The position numbers and the translations under genes were made by a program. A stretch of 5,021 bases of DNA from assembly GCA_900543345.1 (NCBI GenBank), contig UQRJ01000233.1, forward strand, positions 1 to 5,021, read 5' to 3'. Within the stretch, counting starts at the first letter, position 1, and the number at the start of each line of letters is the position of its first letter. Below are positions 1 to 5,021 of the stretch, in pieces. The stretch comes from an uncultured Sporolactobacillus sp. GTDB taxonomy: Bacteria > Bacillota > Bacilli > Bacillales > Sporolactobacillaceae. The notes under the pieces were generated by a model that was not told the origin of the DNA, ran no database searches, and saw only the letters and a program-made list of their open reading frames with translations.

Positions 1-50
1 GATCTACACAAGGCTATTCGTCGGCAGCGTCAGATGTGTATAAGAGACAG
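1..50 (+). other. Nextera P5-side library adapter (artificial sequence)
   Basis: This is synthetic, not genomic. Positions 1-9 (GATCTACAC) are the end of the Illumina P5 oligo, 10-17 (AAGGCTAT) occupy the i5 index position, 18-31 (TCGTCGGCAGCGTC) are the Nextera Read 1 primer part, and 32-50 (AGATGTGTATAAGAGACAG) are the 19-bp Tn5 mosaic end. From memory the index matches Nextera XT v2 S520. Genomic sequence starts at 51. Read on the minus strand, the mosaic end adds the false residues LSLIHI to the resD product. Confidence 0.98.
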
Positions 51-662
51 CGTATCAACCGTCCGCAGGTCGCCGAAAAATTCATAATTCCACACATCGC
101 GCAGCAATTGTTCCCGTGAGAAGACCTTATCCGGATTTTGCGCCAGATAAAGCAGCAGTTCGTATTCCTTCGGCGTTAGGCCGACTTCCTGGCCGTCAAC
201 CTTGACGCGGTGAGCGTCGTCGTCGATCATCAGATGTTTGTAAGTAATGACGTTTTTTGTCGTTGTTTCTGTCTCGAGGAATTTCGTTTTCGACGAACGG
301 CGAAGCAGCGCCTTGACACGAAGCACCACTTCGCGCGGGCTGAACGGCTTAACGATGTAATCGTCCGTTCCGACTTCAAAACCTTCCACGCGGTTGGACT
401 CTTCACCCTTCGCCGTCAACATGATCACCGGAGTGGCCTTGGTTTCACGAAGCCGCGTGCAGACCTCGATGCCGTCCATCTCCGGCAGCATCAGATCGAG
501 AATGATTAAATCATAATCGTTGTCCAGCGCTTTTTGCAGTGCCGTTTTTCCGTCGCCCGCTTCGTCGGTGCGGTATCCTTCCCGTTCGAGATACATTTTT
601 AACAGCTTGCGTATCCTCTCTTCATCATCTACGACTAAAATCGCCGCTTTCTTCTCTTCCAT
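51..662 (-). CDS. resD: ResD, OmpR/PhoB-family response regulator (3' end missing)
   Basis: DNA-binding response regulator of the ResD-ResE two-component system, which in B. subtilis controls genes for aerobic and anaerobic respiration after phosphorylation by the sensor kinase ResE. The visible 204 residues contain a receiver domain (about 6-120) with the acidic pair D12/D13, phosphoacceptor D56 in LILDLMLPEMDG-like context, T83 and K105 (VKPF). An OmpR-type winged helix follows (about 137 onward), with LTPKEYELL at 162-170 and WNYEFFGDLRTVDT at 191-204, very close to remembered B. subtilis ResD. ATG at 662 is chosen because it has AGGAGG 8 nt upstream and gives the usual N-terminus; an ATG at 707 would add 15 atypical residues. 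The gene is cut at 51 by the library end, so about 30 residues, including the rest of the wing, are lost. resE would be expected beyond the left end. The identity as ResD is strong; its regulon here is inferred. Confidence 0.93.
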
Positions 663-670
663 GCAATGAT

Positions 671-676
671 CCTCCT
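671..676 (-). promoter_or_regulatory. Shine-Dalgarno site that fixes the resD start
   Basis: Reading on the minus strand, a perfect AGGAGG lies 8 nt before the ATG at 662. This favours that start over the upstream in-frame ATG at 707. Confidence 0.85.
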
Positions 677-757
677 GTCCGCCGTGTCTACAGTTTCTCT
701 CTTGCATCCTAAGCGGCCCGGATGAAGCCGTACAGATGTCGTAGACCGCTTATACGC

Positions 758-787
758 ATAATATGTCGAACCTATGTCTTATTTTAA
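758..787 (-). promoter_or_regulatory. Possible weak sigma-A promoter for resD
   Basis: On the minus strand TTAAAA (782-787; 4 of 6 to TTGACA) is followed after 18 bp by TATTAT (758-763; 5 of 6 to TATAAT). Transcription would start near 751, giving a leader of about 90 nt. The -35 match is poor and the region is AT-rich, so a chance match is quite possible. Some promoter is expected because resD here follows a 178-bp gap. Confidence 0.3.
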
Positions 788-840
788 ACAATTCTTTTAA
801 AAAAAGCAGCCATAAATATCGTAAACCTTTTCATAATCGC

Positions 841-1569
841 TTACGGCAAAGGAGCCTCGATAAGACGACGCAGCGTCTTAATCTCCTGCGGCTTAAGCGG
901 CCGGCTGTCACCGGGATGTAGGCCGTTTAGGCTGAGAAATCCGTACCGTTCGCGTTTCAAACTGCGCACATGCAAATGCAGTGCGGCAAACATCCGGCGG
1001 ATCTGGCGGTTGCGTCCTTCATGAATAATTAATCGGACAAGAGCCGTATTTTTTTTCTTGTCGTCGGCAATGAGTCGGACACCGGCTGGTGCGGTTATGC
1101 CGTCTTCGAGTCGGATACCGCCGGCCAGCTCCTGCAACTGTTCTCCCGTCGGTATCGGATTGACACTGGCTATGTATGTTTTATCAATCTCAAAACGCGG
1201 ATGCATCAACCGGTTGGCCAACTCGCCATCATTGGTCAGTAAAATAGCGCCGGATGTATCGTAATCCAGTCGGCCGACAGGAAACAGCCGCTCCGGAACC
1301 CCGCGGAAAAAATCAACGACTGTCGTACGCCCACGATCGTCCTTAACCGAAGAAATAACCCCGGTCGGCTTGTAGAATAGAAAATATACCGGACGCTCTT
1401 TGGCGATTGGGACACCGTTCACCGTTACACGATCCCGCGCAGATACTTTCGTACCGAGCTCACGAACCGTTTTCCCGTTGACACGCACCCGCCCGTCCGT
1501 AATCAGCCGCTCGGCCTTTCGTCTCGAGGTGACGCCCGCGCGCGCAATGACTTTTTGCAATCGTTCCAT
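841..1569 (-). CDS. rluB: RluB, 23S rRNA pseudouridine synthase
   Basis: Cytoplasmic RsuA/RluB-family pseudouridine synthase that isomerises a uridine in the peptidyl-transferase region of 23S rRNA (U2605 in E. coli numbering for RluB). The 242-residue protein has an N-terminal S4 RNA-binding domain (about 1-60; MERLQKVIARAGVTSRRKAE start) and a catalytic domain from about 61. The family motif GRLDYDTSG at 99-107 contains catalytic aspartate D102; KTY at 130-132 and the conserved EGRNRQIRRM at 184-193 complete the fold. The ATG at 1569 is preceded by GAGGTG about 5 nt upstream. It lies downstream of spmB as in Bacillus, but a good sigma-A promoter in the 75-bp spacer suggests that it is expressed in vegetative growth independently of the sporulation genes. 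The assignment as RluB rather than RsuA rests on context and on resemblance to the Gram-positive family. Confidence 0.93.
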   Translation of the reverse strand: MERLQKVIARAGVTSRRKAERLITDGRVRVNGKTVRELGTKVSARDRVTVNGVPIAKERPVYFLFYKPTGVISSVKDDRGRTTVVDFFRGVPERLFPVGRLDYDTSGAILLTNDGELANRLMHPRFEIDKTYIASVNPIPTGEQLQELAGGIRLEDGITAPAGVRLIADDKKKNTALVRLIIHEGRNRQIRRMFAALHLHVRSLKRERYGFLSLNGLHPGDSRPLKPQEIKTLRRLIEAPLP

Positions 1570-1587
1570 TGTCCCACCTCTTCCGCT

Positions 1588-1616
1588 ATCATAACGCGGC
1601 CAACAGCAATTCTCAA
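1588..1616 (-). promoter_or_regulatory. Sigma-A-type promoter for rluB
   Basis: On the minus strand TTGAGA (1611-1616) and TATGAT (1588-1593) are separated by exactly 17 bp. Each matches the vegetative consensus at 5 of 6 positions. The expected transcription start is near 1581, only about 12 nt before the rluB ATG, so the ribosome-binding site would sit at the very 5' end of the message. It lies in the spacer between the spore genes and a housekeeping gene, which is a sensible place for a new promoter. Confidence 0.55.
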
Positions 1617-1644
1617 GTACCTTACAGGATTCACATTGCCGGCT

Positions 1645-2178
1645 TCAAGCGCCGAAAACCGACGTCACAATCCATACGGCGCAGATCACGCCAACCGCGT
1701 CGGCCAGTAAACCCACTTTCAAAGCATCGCCGAGCCGATGAATGCCCACCGCCCCGAAGTAAACGGTGACGACGTAAAAAGTCGTGTCCGTACTGCCTTG
1801 CATCACGGCGGCAAGTCTGCCGATATACGAATCCGCGCCGTACTGGTGAATGAGATCGGTCATCAGGCCAAGCGCACCCGTTCCCGAAATCGGCCGCATC
1901 AGCGCCAGCGGGACAACTTCGGCCGGCATACCGACCGCGCTGAGTAGTGGACCGAGCAGTTGGGTCAGCGCTCCCATCGCTCCTGACGCTCGGAAAACGG
2001 CAATGGCGCACAGCATACCGACCAAGAAAGGCATCAAGGATACCGCCAGCGCAAAGCCTTCCTTTCCGCCCTCAACAAATGATTCATAAGAAGGTACGCG
2101 GCGCCACGTCCCTGAAATGAGGATAACGGCAATCAGAATCGGTACCAGCCAAGCAGACAGTGTCGTGACGATCTGCAT
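1645..2178 (-). CDS. spmB: SpmB, spore maturation membrane protein
   Basis: Integral membrane protein that, together with SpmA, is needed in Bacillus for proper dehydration of the spore core; the transported molecule is not established. Its 177 residues match the family length (about 178). It is strongly hydrophobic, with likely membrane segments near 7-23, 42-62, 132-145 and 153-173. It contains the conserved stretches MRPISGTGALG (94-104) and MQGSTDTTFYV (126-136), typical of the nucleoside-recognition (Gate) domain shared with SpmA. The ATG at 2178 follows the spmA stop after 1 bp, with AGGAGG 8 nt upstream inside the end of spmA, so translation is probably coupled. The protein appears full length with no damage. 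Confidence 0.93.
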   Translation of the reverse strand: MQIVTTLSAWLVPILIAVILISGTWRRVPSYESFVEGGKEGFALAVSLMPFLVGMLCAIAVFRASGAMGALTQLLGPLLSAVGMPAEVVPLALMRPISGTGALGLMTDLIHQYGADSYIGRLAAVMQGSTDTTFYVVTVYFGAVGIHRLGDALKVGLLADAVGVICAVWIVTSVFGA

Positions 2179-2179
2179 G

Positions 2180-2773
2180 TTATTTCCCTCCTCGCCGCTG
2201 TCTGCGATAATAAAAAAAGCGATCGATTAAGATAGCCGCTGTAGTCGTACAGAGCGTCGCAAGCAGCGTCGGGCCGACGATATCGGCCGCCGATTTTGCG
2301 TGATACTGCATACGGATCGCGATCACGGTCGTCGGAATAAGCGTCAGGCCCGATGTGTTCAGTGCCAGCAGTGTGATCATCGAACGGCTCGGTTTCTCGG
2401 TCGTACCGCTTAATTTCTTCAGTTCTTCCATCGCCTTTATCCCCATCGGCGTCGCCGCGTTGCCGAGACCGAACAGATTGGCAATCAAATTCGACAAAAT
2501 GTAGCCCATCGCCGGATGATCCGGCGGCACTTCCGGAAACAGCCGGCGGACGGCCGGACGGAACAGACGCGCCAAACCACCCAACAGTCCGGATTTTTCC
2601 GCGATTTTCATGAGCCCAAGCCAAAAGATTAACACACTGGCTAGGCCGATGCACAGCATTACAGCGTCTTTCGCCGAAGAAAAAAGCGCACGATTAACCT
2701 CGTCCATTGTGCCGGTTACGGCGGCGTAAACAATGCCGATCAGAAACAAAGCGACCCAGATAAGATTGATCAT
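2180..2773 (-). CDS. spmA: SpmA, spore maturation membrane protein
   Basis: Partner of SpmB in spore core dehydration and heat resistance, thought to act in the developing spore compartment membranes. The 197-residue protein starts MINLIWVALFLIGIVYA, as in B. subtilis SpmA. It has likely membrane segments near 2-20, 37-56, 88-105, 132-153 and 164-185, and a basic C-terminus (RRQRRGGK). The diagnostic Gate-domain motif GLGNAATPMGIKAM is at 102-115, with FPEVPPDHPAMGYILSN at 79-95 also typical. The start ATG overlaps the dacB stop in an ATGA arrangement (2770-2773), a sign of translational coupling; the only nearby ribosome-binding sequence (AGGGAG, 11 nt upstream) is farther than ideal. Gene order dacB-spmA-spmB is the same as in B. 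subtilis. Confidence 0.94.
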   Translation of the reverse strand: MINLIWVALFLIGIVYAAVTGTMDEVNRALFSSAKDAVMLCIGLASVLIFWLGLMKIAEKSGLLGGLARLFRPAVRRLFPEVPPDHPAMGYILSNLIANLFGLGNAATPMGIKAMEELKKLSGTTEKPSRSMITLLALNTSGLTLIPTTVIAIRMQYHAKSAADIVGPTLLATLCTTTAAILIDRFFYYRRQRRGGK

Positions 2774-3906
2774 ATCAGCGGCTGCTCCCTTCCGGACAGG
2801 GCGGCCTGCAGCATGGCGAAGAAAATTGTTCGAAATAACTGTTTCCCTTGTTTTTTCGCATGGTAATAGACCGGAACATCCGCCACCTTCCGCCCGTCGA
2901 TTTTCACGATCATCCGGCCGGCTGGTCGCATCCCGGCGGTATTCGGCCGGCGAATGAGAATCAGTTCTTTGGTCAGTGCCCGTTTTTCGGCCGGTGACAG
3001 CGGCAGGTAAACCGCCCGGTCAATCCGCAGTGTTCCTTTCATCGGCGCAACGCCGTCCGTCTTCACTCGTCCCTTTTTCAATACTTGAGTGCGCTTGAAT
3101 TCGGTAAAAGCCCACTCGAAGAGGTGGCGATGATCGCGCCAGTCGTCGCCGTCGTTCAGCGTCACGGCGATCAACGACAGGCCGTTACGCGAAGCGGTCG
3201 AGATGAGGGTCCGACCGGCATTTTTCGTAAAACCGGTTTTTCCGCCGGTCGAATAGCGGTACAGACGCAGCATTTTATTTTTATTGACCCACAGTCTCGC
3301 CTCCGAACGATTCGTTGCCGCCTCCCGGTAGCGACGGGTGCGGATGATTTTTCGAAACACACGATTCTCCATTGCATAGGCGGTCAAAGCGGCCATGTCG
3401 GCGGCTGTCGAATAGTGATCGGGATCGTGCAGACCGCTCGGATTCATGAAATGCGTATCCGTCATACCGAGTTCACGAGCTTTTTCATTCATCATCAATG
3501 CAAAACCGCGTTCGCTTCCGCCGACCGCCTCGGCAATCGCCAGCGCTGCGTCGTTTCCCGAACGCAGCAGCAGTCCATATACCAAGTCGCGCAATTTCAT
3601 GCGTTCGCCCGCTTTTAAATAAACGGAGGAACCTTCGGCGACGGCCGCCCGCCGACTGACGGTAACCGTTCGATTCATTTTTCCCGATTCAACGGCCAAG
3701 ACGGCGGTCATCACCTTGGTAATACTGGCAATCGGCAGTCGCTGCCGGCTATTTTTTTCATAAAGCATGCGTCCCGTCTCCTGATCGATCAGGACGGCGG
3801 ATTGTGCCGATACGGAAACAGCGGCCCCCGCCCGGCCGGGATCAAGAGAAAAAATAAGCGTCACCAGGCACAGCACCGCCAGCGACTTTACGATTGCGTC
3901 TCTCAT
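2770..3906 (-). CDS. dacB: DacB, sporulation D-alanyl-D-alanine carboxypeptidase (PBP5*-type)
   Basis: Secreted, membrane-anchored penicillin-binding protein that removes the terminal D-Ala from peptidoglycan stem peptides and so limits cross-linking of the spore cortex. The 378-residue protein (B. subtilis DacB about 382) has a signal peptide with hydrophobic core at about 8-20 and probable cleavage after AGA near residue 28. The serine-peptidase S11 motifs follow: SITK with nucleophile S61 and K64, SGN at 116-118, and KTG at 223-225. A C-terminal beta-rich domain follows and an amphipathic tail (RTIFFAMLQAAL) suits membrane attachment. ATG at 3906 is preferred over the in-frame ATG at 3948 because GGGAGGG lies 6 nt upstream and the signal peptide then begins normally. 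All catalytic motifs are intact. The dacB name rather than dacA/dacF follows from the downstream spmAB genes. Confidence 0.93.
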   Translation of the reverse strand: MRDAIVKSLAVLCLVTLIFSLDPGRAGAAVSVSAQSAVLIDQETGRMLYEKNSRQRLPIASITKVMTAVLAVESGKMNRTVTVSRRAAVAEGSSVYLKAGERMKLRDLVYGLLLRSGNDAALAIAEAVGGSERGFALMMNEKARELGMTDTHFMNPSGLHDPDHYSTAADMAALTAYAMENRVFRKIIRTRRYREAATNRSEARLWVNKNKMLRLYRYSTGGKTGFTKNAGRTLISTASRNGLSLIAVTLNDGDDWRDHRHLFEWAFTEFKRTQVLKKGRVKTDGVAPMKGTLRIDRAVYLPLSPAEKRALTKELILIRRPNTAGMRPAGRMIVKIDGRKVADVPVYYHAKKQGKQLFRTIFFAMLQAALSGREQPLI

Positions 3907-3912
3907 GAATTG

Positions 3913-3919
3913 CCCTCCC
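3913..3919 (-). promoter_or_regulatory. Shine-Dalgarno site that fixes the dacB start
   Basis: On the minus strand GGGAGGG lies 6 nt before the ATG at 3906. The upstream in-frame ATG at 3948 would place 14 extra residues before the signal peptide and would put this site inside the coding sequence. Confidence 0.8.
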
Positions 3920-3937
3920 TGTCCGCTTAATAGTACA

Positions 3938-3965
3938 AACCTATGCACGGACGGGAAGATTATGA
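3938..3965 (-). promoter_or_regulatory. Possible sigma-E promoter for dacB-spmA-spmB
   Basis: On the minus strand TCATAAT (3959-3965) and CATAGGTT (3938-3945) are separated by 13 bp. They resemble the mother-cell sigma-E elements (-35 around KCATATT, -10 around CATACAnT), matching best at the CATA cores. The position, about 30 nt before the dacB ATG, is suitable, and in B. subtilis this operon is known to be sigma-E dependent. The match is partial, so this is a suggestion supported mainly by context. Confidence 0.4.
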
Positions 3966-3986
3966 TATAGGTCCCTTTTTACAAAG

Positions 3987-4011
3987 AAAAAAGCCTGCCG
4001 AATGTCAGCGG
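3987..4011 (-). terminator. Weak candidate intrinsic terminator after scpB
   Basis: On the minus strand CCGCTG, a 5-nt loop and CGGCAGG form a 6-bp stem with one G-U pair and one bulged A, followed immediately by CTTTTTT (3987-3993). The stem overlaps the scpB stop codon. It is short, so termination may be partial, but the position between the scp genes and the sporulation operon is right. Confidence 0.4.
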
Positions 4012-4595
4012 TTCTTTACCGTTTCTTTGTATTTGTCGTAAAATAAATCGTATGTATCCGCTGATTGACCCGAAGATGCGTCACTAAGCGGCGGCAGCTC
4101 ATCAAGCGAAGTCAAACCGAAATAATCAAGAAAAGCGGATGTCACACCGTAAAGGATCGCACGGCCGGCACCGCCCGCTCGACCGACTTCGGTAATCAAC
4201 CCTTTGGCCGTCAATGTCTGCAGTGCCCGTTCAGATTTTACACCGCGGATTTCTTCAATGGTTATGCGTGAAACCGGCTGCTTGTAGGCGACAATCGCAA
4301 CCGTCTCCAGTGCCGCTTGCGATAACGGCGTTGCTTTCGGTACGGTGGCAAATTTTTGCGCATAACGCGCCATGAAGGGTTTAGTCGTCATCCGCCAGCC
4401 GCCGGGAATATCCGTAATCATCACGCCGCGGGAGGCGTCGTCGCGATAGTCCTCCTTCATCTTATCGATTGTCCGGCGAATTGCTTGCTCCGGGCAGTCG
4501 CTCAATACACCGCGGATCTGTTTGATTGTCAGACCCTCTTCACCGGTCAAATAAAGCAGGCCCTCAATAACCGAACGTATCTTCGCCGTTTCCAA
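4005..4595 (-). CDS. scpB: ScpB, chromosome segregation and condensation protein
   Basis: Subunit of the bacterial condensin SMC-ScpAB: an ScpB dimer binds the kleisin ScpA, which bridges the heads of the Smc dimer at the chromosome. The 196-residue protein (B. subtilis about 197) consists of two winged-helix domains, roughly 1-85 and 90-170. The family signature runs LSQAALETVAIVAYKQPVSR (91-110), IRGVKSERALQTL (116-128), EVGRAGGAGRAILYG (136-150) and FLDYFGLTSLDELPPL (155-170), with a variable acidic tail. The start codon is TTG at 4595, with AAGGGG 9 nt upstream. The first 32 bp overlap the end of scpA in another frame, so the two are probably co-translated to balance the subunits. The B. 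subtilis neighbour ypuI is absent downstream. Confidence 0.95.
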   Translation of the reverse strand: METAKIRSVIEGLLYLTGEEGLTIKQIRGVLSDCPEQAIRRTIDKMKEDYRDDASRGVMITDIPGGWRMTTKPFMARYAQKFATVPKATPLSQAALETVAIVAYKQPVSRITIEEIRGVKSERALQTLTAKGLITEVGRAGGAGRAILYGVTSAFLDYFGLTSLDELPPLSDASSGQSADTYDLFYDKYKETVKNR

Positions 4596-4983
4596 TCCAA
4601 TCGGCCCCTTTCTTCAAACCGACGATAATTTCGGCAAAATTCGCCCGTTGCAGGCAAGCAACTGCGTTTTTCTTCATCAATTCCAGCAGTGCCAGAAAAG
4701 TCACAATTCGGTGCAGCCGATCACGGATATCGTATAGTCGGTCGAAGGGAACCGGATGGCCGGCTCGGCGCAGCCGACCAACCATCGCATGCATTTGCGT
4801 ACCGATCGGCAGCGGTTGCCGATCAATTTTCGTCGGTAACGGCCGTTCAAGCCGGCGACGGGCGTTCATGCGCCGGATGGCCCGCAGCAGATCGTCGAGG
4901 CCCGCCCGCTGCGACATCGGGATATCGGCAAAATCATTCCGCTCGTAGCGGCTCAGATCCGCCGGCGGCACGGCATACAGCAG
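4564..4983 (-). CDS. scpA: ScpA, SMC-complex kleisin subunit (5' end missing)
   Basis: Kleisin of the SMC-ScpAB condensin; its N-terminal domain binds the Smc neck and its C-terminal winged helix binds the Smc head cap. Only the last 139 residues are present (family about 250), so the N-terminal Smc-neck domain is missing. The visible part carries the linker toward ScpB (YERNDFADIPM near 13-23), a basic middle region, and the C-terminal winged helix with the characteristic IVTFLALLELMKKNAV (93-108), then LQRANFAEI (111-119). Sequence upstream of 4983 is adapter; a reading from 4998 would begin with the false residues MYKRQ. The stop at 4564 lies within scpB. The identity rests on the winged-helix motif and on the adjacent scpB. 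Confidence 0.9.
   Translation of the reverse strand: MLYAVPPADLSRYERNDFADIPMSQRAGLDDLLRAIRRMNARRRLERPLPTKIDRQPLPIGTQMHAMVGRLRRAGHPVPFDRLYDIRDRLHRIVTFLALLELMKKNAVACLQRANFAEIIVGLKKGADWIGNGEDTFGY
4605..4610 (-). promoter_or_regulatory. Ribosome-binding site supporting the scpB TTG start
   Basis: On the minus strand AAGGGG, inside the 3' part of scpA, lies 9 nt before the TTG at 4595. There is no ATG or GTG start that better matches the family N-terminus, so this site decides the start. Confidence 0.65.
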
Positions 4984-5021
4984 CTGTCTCTTATACACAT
5001 CTCCGAGCCCACGAGACCCTA
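4984..5021 (+). other. Nextera P7-side library adapter (artificial sequence)
   Basis: Synthetic sequence: CTGTCTCTTATACACATCT (4984-5002) is the reverse complement of the Tn5 mosaic end, CCGAGCCCACGAGAC (5003-5017) is the Nextera Read 2 primer part, and CCTA (5018-5021) would be the first bases of the i7 index. From memory this is compatible with index N726. Genomic sequence ends at 4983. On the minus strand this creates the false start MYKRQ on scpA. Confidence 0.98.

Larger units (their letters stand above)
663..840 (-). other. rluB-resD intergenic leader
   Basis: This 178-bp gene-free spacer is AT-rich in its rluB-proximal part (about 760-840) and mixed nearer resD. In B. subtilis the resABC genes lie between rluB and resD; here there is no ORF and no recognisable remnant. 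It holds a weak candidate promoter (758-787), a 22-bp element also found before dacB (755-776), and the resD ribosome-binding site. Two 6-bp inverted repeats (AAGCGG 711-716 with CCGCTT 746-751; GTCTAC 686-691 with GTAGAC 741-746) share position 746 and so cannot both pair fully. They may be chance. The run of seven T on the minus strand near 800 has no hairpin before it, so I see no clear rluB terminator. Confidence 0.6.

Noticed and set aside
663..707. resD start at the upstream ATG (707)
   Set aside because: It would add 15 residues (MQERNCRHGG...) with no family match and would bury a perfect AGGAGG inside the gene.
797..812. Intrinsic terminator after rluB (T-run on the minus strand)
   Set aside because: A run of seven T is present, but no G+C-rich inverted repeat precedes it; GGCTGC has no upstream partner.
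1631..2011. 126-codon minus-strand open frame within spmB
   Set aside because: It is a shifted frame over intact spmB; the product is low-complexity and lacks motifs.
2133..2654. 173-codon minus-strand open frame within spmA
   Set aside because: It is an alternative frame of spmA and the start of spmB. The composition is arginine- and serine-rich with no family features.
3085..3618. 177-codon plus-strand open frame
   Set aside because: It lies antisense within intact dacB, has no recognisable domain and is explained by the G+C-rich codon pattern of the true gene.
3907..3948. dacB start at the upstream ATG (3948)
   Set aside because: The 14 extra residues precede a normal signal peptide, and the strong ribosome-binding site lies after that ATG.
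51..4983. A previously undescribed system in the insert
   Set aside because: Every gene belongs to a well-known conserved Bacillales locus in conserved order. No unknown ORF, repeat array or mobile signature is present.
1..5021. Inverted 19-bp mosaic ends at both ends, as in a composite transposon
   Set aside because: The 19-bp sequences are the engineered hyperactive Tn5 ends and are directly joined to Illumina primer and index sequence. They mark library fragmentation, not a natural mobile element.

Overview
The window is a single block of minus-strand Bacillales-type chromosome, enclosed at both ends by Illumina Nextera (Tn5 tagmentation) library adapter. The genomic insert is 51-4983. 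Positions 1-50 and 4984-5021 are synthetic, so the two outermost genes are cut by the library fragment ends rather than by evolution. The source looks like an endospore-forming Firmicute of the class Bacilli: the gene set and order (scpA, scpB, dacB, spmA, spmB, rluB, resD) follow the Bacillus subtilis scpA-to-resE neighbourhood, and dacB, spmA and spmB are sporulation genes. Base composition looks moderately G+C-rich (about half or slightly more, by eye), higher than in B. subtilis. The species cannot be named from this window.

Layout in the direction of transcription, right to left. (1) 4983-4564: C-terminal part of scpA, overlapping scpB (4595-4005, TTG start) by 32 bp; both are subunits of the SMC-ScpAB chromosome condensation complex. 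A weak candidate terminator overlaps the scpB stop. (2) A leader of about 100 bp with a possible sporulation sigma-E promoter, then dacB (3906-2770), spmA (2773-2180) and spmB (2178-1645), packed with a 4-bp overlap and a 1-bp gap. They encode a spore-cortex D,D-carboxypeptidase and two membrane proteins needed for spore core dehydration. (3) A 75-bp spacer with a strong-looking sigma-A promoter, then rluB (1569-841), a 23S rRNA pseudouridine synthase. (4) An AT-rich spacer of 178 bp, then resD (662-51), an OmpR-family response regulator missing its C-terminal end.

Two differences from B. subtilis stand out. The cytochrome c maturation genes resA, resB and resC are absent between rluB and resD, leaving resD with its own leader. 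The small gene ypuI is absent between scpB and dacB. A related 22-bp element (17 of 22 positions identical) lies upstream of both dacB and resD. I see no mobile element, CRISPR array, RNA gene or undescribed defence-like system here. The most practically important observation is the untrimmed adapter, which creates false protein ends (LSLIHI on ResD, MYKRQ on ScpA).
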